Part shown: one piece after another, positions 6,254-9,590 of the stretch | How positions within the stretch are numbered: position 1 is the first letter of the stretch | Layout of the letters: every line of letters starts with the position of its first letter | Assembly (NCBI GenBank): GCA_947074125.1 | Contig: CAMTOM010000031.1 | Coordinates: 1-9,590, forward strand | Length of the DNA: 9,590 nt | Reading direction: 5' to 3' | Origin: an uncultured Desulfovibrionaceae bacterium | GTDB lineage: Bacteria; Desulfobacterota; Desulfovibrionia; Desulfovibrionales; Desulfovibrionaceae | Made by a program: the position numbers and the translations under genes | Notes under the pieces: generated by a model | What the model was told of the DNA's origin: nothing | The model's input: only the letters and a program-made list of their open reading frames with translations | The model's database searches: none

Positions 6254-6389
6254 AAAGCCTCTTGCTGCTGCCTCTTGCCTTCAGAATACTCTTATTTGAG
6301 TCATTGCTTTCCAAATCCTGTGCTCTCTTACAGCGTCCATATTGCAGAAATCTCTCTTCTCTCACAACACGCTATTTTTATAGAGAGAA

Positions 6390-7766
6390 TCACTGCATTC
6401 CGTAGCGCTTCAGCTTGGCATAGAGCGTTTTTCTGGAAATACCAAGCCTTTCAGCCGCTTCTGTTTTGCTGTCATTCACAAGACGCAAGGTATGCAAAAT
6501 GGCCTCACGTTCCACATCTTCCAGCTTTCCATCCAGCATTGCTCTATTATCCTCAGGCAATCCCCCCTCCGGCAGCACGGGTGTCTCACGCAATATGGGG
6601 GGCAGGTTGCTCTCATCGACATATTGGCTGTTTAAAAGAATAACGGTTTGCTCCACAGCATTTTCCAGTTCACGCACATTCCCAGGCCAAGGATAGCGTA
6701 AAAACCTGTCCAGTGCAGCAGGTGTAAATCCCTTAATGTCTTTATTGTGCTTTTTTGCCATGACACGCAAAAAATGCTGTGCCAATAAAGGAATATCTTC
6801 CACACGCTCTACCAGCGATGGAACACGCACATGGAGCACATTAAGGCGATAGTATAAATCCTCGCGAAAACGTCCTGCCGCCACCTCTTCACGAAGATCA
6901 CGATTGGTAGCTCCAATGATACGTACATCAACAATAAAGGTTTTGTCGCTCCCCACTCTCTGAATTTCGCGCTGCTGGATGACACGTAACAGTTTGGCCT
7001 GTAATGGAAGAGAGATTTCACCGATTTCGTCCAAAAAGATGGTCCCTGTATTCGCATGAAAAAAACGTCCTTCACGCTTGCGATCCGCTCCCGTAAACGC
7101 ACCTTTTTCATGCCCAAACAGTTCTGACTCAAGCAAATTCTCACTCAATGCCGCACAATTCACTGTAACCAGCGGAGCATCTGCGCGTTTACTGAGCGTA
7201 TGTATGGCTCGCGCCACCAGCTCCTTACCCGTTCCTGATTTTCCTGTTATCAAAACAGTGGCTTCCGTAGGCGCAACAGTACGAATGAGCTCTTTCATGG
7301 TGCGCATGGCTTCACTGTTGCCCAAAATATTTGTGGACGCCCTGGGAGTACTCTGAGTCTCCCCTTCTTTGGGGCTACCACTCCCATCAGACAGTATATG
7401 CTCCAGCGCACCATCCAGTGTTTCACGCAAGCTATCAAAGTCCAGAGGCTTGAGCAGGTAGTCATACGCACCAGATTTCAGAGCGTCTACCGCAGATGGT
7501 ACAGTGGAGTATGCCGTCATGATCAAAACAGGAATGGCAGGATTATGACTCTTGATAGCTTTTAGAGCTGTTATCCCATCCATACCGCCCATGCACACAT
7601 CCATAAGCACAAGATCAAAAGACTTCTCGCGGACAAGATCCACAGCTTCTTCACCACTGGCAGCACCAGTAACAAGGTATTGCCATTTACCCAGTAAGGC
7701 CTTGAGCATCACAACATGCCCAGGCTCGTCATCAACAACCAAAATACGAGCTTTACGCTTATCCAT
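6390..7766 (-). CDS. NtrC-family sigma-54-dependent response regulator
   Basis: This 458-residue activator receives a phosphate from the adjacent kinase and drives ATP-dependent open-complex formation by sigma-54 RNA polymerase. The receiver domain (about 6-120) has acidic residues D12 and D13, the phospho-acceptor D56 (LVLMDVCM), T84 and K106. The AAA+ domain (about 146-385) has Walker A GKSGTGKE (175-182), the sigma-54-contacting GAFTGA (222-227), Walker B GTIFLDEIGE (241-250) and YPWPGNVRELENA (358-370). A Fis-type helix-turn-helix closes the protein (about 418-456, with EAAERLGISRKTLYAKLKR). The ATG at 7766 begins three bases after the kinase stop, with GGGGA from the kinase 3' end as ribosome binding site, so the pair is translationally linked. 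It is ZraR/HydG-like; the targets are unknown and no sigma-54 promoter is evident here. Confidence 0.96.
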   Translation of the reverse strand: MDKRKARILVVDDEPGHVVMLKALLGKWQYLVTGAASGEEAVDLVREKSFDLVLMDVCMGGMDGITALKAIKSHNPAIPVLIMTAYSTVPSAVDALKSGAYDYLLKPLDFDSLRETLDGALEHILSDGSGSPKEGETQSTPRASTNILGNSEAMRTMKELIRTVAPTEATVLITGKSGTGKELVARAIHTLSKRADAPLVTVNCAALSENLLESELFGHEKGAFTGADRKREGRFFHANTGTIFLDEIGEISLPLQAKLLRVIQQREIQRVGSDKTFIVDVRIIGATNRDLREEVAAGRFREDLYYRLNVLHVRVPSLVERVEDIPLLAQHFLRVMAKKHNKDIKGFTPAALDRFLRYPWPGNVRELENAVEQTVILLNSQYVDESNLPPILRETPVLPEGGLPEDNRAMLDGKLEDVEREAILHTLRLVNDSKTEAAERLGISRKTLYAKLKRYGMQ

Positions 7767-7769
7767 AAT

Positions 7770-9446
7770 CTATTCCCCAGAAGAAGGCAGCGGGAGGTGC
7801 ATACTCATAATACATCCGCCCCCTACGGCATTTTTGGCTTCAATAATACCATCATGTGCTTCAATAATCTTATGCACTATGGAGAGCCCCAAACCTGTTC
7901 CCTGCGATTTCGTCGTAAAATAGGGACTGAAAATATCCTGTAACTTGCCCGCTGGAATCCCAGGACCGCTATCCTCTACATCAAGCTGCAATATTTTTTC
8001 ATAAGCCTGCTGTTTTATCGTACCGCGCACTGTTAAGAGGCGCTTTTCGCTCTCACACATGGCCTCGATCGCGTTCAAAAAGAGATTGATCAGTACCTGC
8101 GCCAGACGGTCAGCATCCACAGCCACCTGTGGTGGCGGCTTGGGAAGATCCACCACAAGGCAGACACCACCTGCCTGTAGCGCTGGCTTGACCATACGAT
8201 GTGCTCTTTCTATCAAAGCATCCAAAGGGGTCATCACTCTTTGAATATTATCAGGACGAGCCAGATCGAGCAGTTCTCCCACCACCCTATCCAGTCGTGA
8301 AACCTCCTGCCCCAATGTCTGGGCAAGCTCTGCATCGACACTTTCAGAAGGATTGCTCTCTTCAAAATAGCGGGCAATCCCTTTAATTGCACTTAAGGGA
8401 TTGCGTACTTCATGCGCAACCCCCGCTGCCAGTGTGCCCAGTGCCGCCAGACGATCCCGCCGGCGCAGCTCAAATTGCAAATGGCGAATCTCACCAAGAT
8501 CACGTGCAATAAACACGTAACCCAGCGAACTTTCTTCACTGTCAAGCAAGGCCGAAGCACTCACTGCCAAAGGAAGTGCCTTTCCTTTACCAAAGGCACA
8601 ACGTATCTCCATATCCAAAACTGGCTTTTTGTCTGTCAGGATACTGTGCAGTGCCTCTTCAAAAGCGGGAGCCAGGGCACGTAGCGGCAATCCCAATGCC
8701 TCTTCTTCTGTTATCCCCATAATCCGGCATGCTTCGGGATTGATTGATGTGACACAAGTCTCTGTATCCGTAGCGATGATACCAGCGGGTAACGTGCGCA
8801 CAATATGGGCAGCAAAAAGCGCACTCTCCTGTGCCAAGCGGCGAGAACGCATATAGCTGCGTGCCAGATAGGCACTAATCCACCCCAAAAAGCTCAGTAA
8901 AATAAGTATTCCGGCAAGAACAAGCATATGTTGCCGTTCTGCTTTCTGAGCCACAGCGATAGCCTCCATATCATAATCTGCGATCAGCCATAAGGGGCGA
9001 CTTATTCTTTCTGTCAGTAACGTAGAGGTGTCACTCGTATCATGCCGATGACGGTTATGTTCATCTTCAGAAGCACTGCTGAGAAATATACGGCGGCTGA
9101 CGCGAAAATGGGGCTTCTTTCCGCGCGTGATGACTTCTCCACGCAAAGTGTTAACTTCGCTTAAATCTGTGGCAAAAGTGCTCCCTTGTGCAGCCTCTCC
9201 TGCTCCCAAAATGACCTTTCCTTCTTCATCAACCAGTGCCAAGGCGTGTATATCTTTGCTTGTACCTACACGCCGCATCAAAAAAGTTACTTCAGCATCA
9301 TTCCAGTGAAAGCCTGTTCCCGTTTGCAGTGCGCTTTCCAGAGCGGTAATCAGAGCATCGCCTTTTTCAAGCATAATCTGCTCTGTTACAACGCTTTCCT
9401 TTCTAATATTGCGCACCTCAAAAACCAGTACCGCTATTGCCGCCAA
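7770..9446 (-). CDS. PAS-containing membrane sensor histidine kinase (ZraS/HydH-like)
   Basis: This is the sensor partner of the sigma-54 activator that follows it. Numbering from the TTG at 9446 (558 residues): the end of transmembrane segment 1 (1-10), a periplasmic sensor region (about 12-172), transmembrane segment 2 (174-194), a PAS domain (about 210-318), HisKA with phospho-acceptor H345 in AGVAHEVRNPLSAIKG, and the ATPase domain with N-box NLFLNAIEA (454-462), DSGPGIP (492-498), FSPYFTTK (506-513) and GTGLGL (516-521). The sensor region contains a histidine-rich loop, EHNRHRHD (129-136). The TTG is the first canonical start in frame but it splits transmembrane segment 1. The coding signal continues upstream to 9518, so the true protein is probably about 582 residues. 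All catalytic motifs are intact. The signal sensed is not evident. Confidence 0.93.
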   Translation of the reverse strand: MAAIAVLVFEVRNIRKESVVTEQIMLEKGDALITALESALQTGTGFHWNDAEVTFLMRRVGTSKDIHALALVDEEGKVILGAGEAAQGSTFATDLSEVNTLRGEVITRGKKPHFRVSRRIFLSSASEDEHNRHRHDTSDTSTLLTERISRPLWLIADYDMEAIAVAQKAERQHMLVLAGILILLSFLGWISAYLARSYMRSRRLAQESALFAAHIVRTLPAGIIATDTETCVTSINPEACRIMGITEEEALGLPLRALAPAFEEALHSILTDKKPVLDMEIRCAFGKGKALPLAVSASALLDSEESSLGYVFIARDLGEIRHLQFELRRRDRLAALGTLAAGVAHEVRNPLSAIKGIARYFEESNPSESVDAELAQTLGQEVSRLDRVVGELLDLARPDNIQRVMTPLDALIERAHRMVKPALQAGGVCLVVDLPKPPPQVAVDADRLAQVLINLFLNAIEAMCESEKRLLTVRGTIKQQAYEKILQLDVEDSGPGIPAGKLQDIFSPYFTTKSQGTGLGLSIVHKIIEAHDGIIEAKNAVGGGCIMSMHLPLPSSGE

Positions 9447-9518
9447 GACAGTAATAAAAAACAGAATCCACGAAGAACGTAATGTCCATTTGGAAAGGGC
9501 AGGAAGCTTCGTGGAGAT
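9447..9518 (-). other. Probable N-terminal extension of the histidine kinase without a canonical start codon
   Basis: The 24 in-frame codons before the TTG at 9446 read ISTKLPALSKWTLRSS followed by WILFFITV. This is a basic cytoplasmic tail and the first half of transmembrane segment 1, which continues as LAAIAVLVFEV. It therefore looks like genuine coding sequence. It contains no ATG, GTG or TTG and is bounded upstream by an in-frame TAG (9519-9521). The first codon is ATC (9516-9518), ten bases after a TATAAT. A non-AUG start, a sequencing error or a start-codon mutation are all possible. Confidence 0.6.
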
Positions 9519-9528
9519 CTACTTATCA

Positions 9529-9557
9529 ATTATATTTTCCCCCAACAATCTGGGCAA
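9529..9557 (-). promoter_or_regulatory. Sigma-70-type promoter of the two-component operon
   Basis: On the minus strand TTGCCC (9552-9557) and a perfect TATAAT (9529-9534) are 17 bases apart, with an 11-base T tract (9563-9573) just upstream that could act as an UP-like element. The start would fall near 9522, immediately before the apparent beginning of kinase coding at 9518. Confidence 0.55.
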
Positions 9558-9562
9558 TGAGT

Positions 9563-9590
9563 AAAAAAAAAAAGCAACAACGCCATGTCT
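9563..9590 (-). terminator. Possible 3' half of a terminator for a gene beyond the window
   Basis: On the minus strand GGCGTTGTTGC is followed by 11 Ts. This is what the right arm and T tract of an intrinsic terminator would look like, but the left arm would lie past 9590 and cannot be seen. The T tract could equally serve the kinase promoter. I see no convincing gene end here. Confidence 0.2.

Noticed and set aside
6254..6389. Terminator or small gene in the convergent manB/response regulator gap
   Set aside because: TCTCTC (6351-6356) can pair with GAGAGA (6383-6388) and a nine-base direct repeat GCCTCTTGC occurs at 6257 and 6270, but there is no T tract on either strand and no convincing open frame.
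9519..9590. Open minus-strand frame ending RLLGENIIDK before the kinase, possibly an upstream gene or an amber-interrupted kinase N-terminus
   Set aside because: Only 24 codons are visible, and they run across a strong promoter and an 11-base T tract, so an intergenic region is the simpler reading.

Overview
The window (about 9.6 kb, roughly half G+C by eye) looks like chromosomal DNA of a member of the Desulfobacterota, most likely Desulfovibrionaceae-like. The pointers are a CarD-family regulator next to rho, a ManB-type phosphohexomutase directly after rho, a sigma-54-type two-component system and a CBS protein paired with a DASS transporter. The assignment rests on gene content and protein flavour only. 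The first 92 bases are not native: 60-92 is the Illumina TruSeq read-1 adapter with one mismatch, so the real sequence begins at 93.

Layout. Minus strand, 93-1356: a CBS-domain protein followed by a DASS/SLC13 anion transporter cut off by the adapter; these form a probable operon. Its promoter (1399-1427) is flanked and overlapped by two CRP/FNR-type palindromes. Plus strand, 1670-6253: prmC (release factor methyltransferase), a CarD/CdnL-family RNA polymerase-binding protein, rho and manB (phosphomannomutase). Minus strand, 6390-9518: an NtrC-family sigma-54 activator and, upstream of it in the same operon, its PAS-containing membrane histidine kinase (ZraS/HydH-like). The two blocks converge at 6254-6389.

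The genes are mostly housekeeping: translation termination (PrmC), transcription initiation and termination (CarD, Rho), surface-sugar precursors (ManB), anion uptake and one environmental sensing system. I see no phage, transposon, CRISPR array, tRNA or rRNA, and no clearly new multi-gene system.

The most interesting signals are regulatory. Four genes (prmC, carD, manB and the kinase) have a -10-like hexamer ending only 7-10 bases before the apparent translation start and no Shine-Dalgarno sequence, suggesting leaderless mRNAs. The kinase has no ATG/GTG/TTG at the point where its coding signal begins. Its sensor region also carries a histidine-rich loop.
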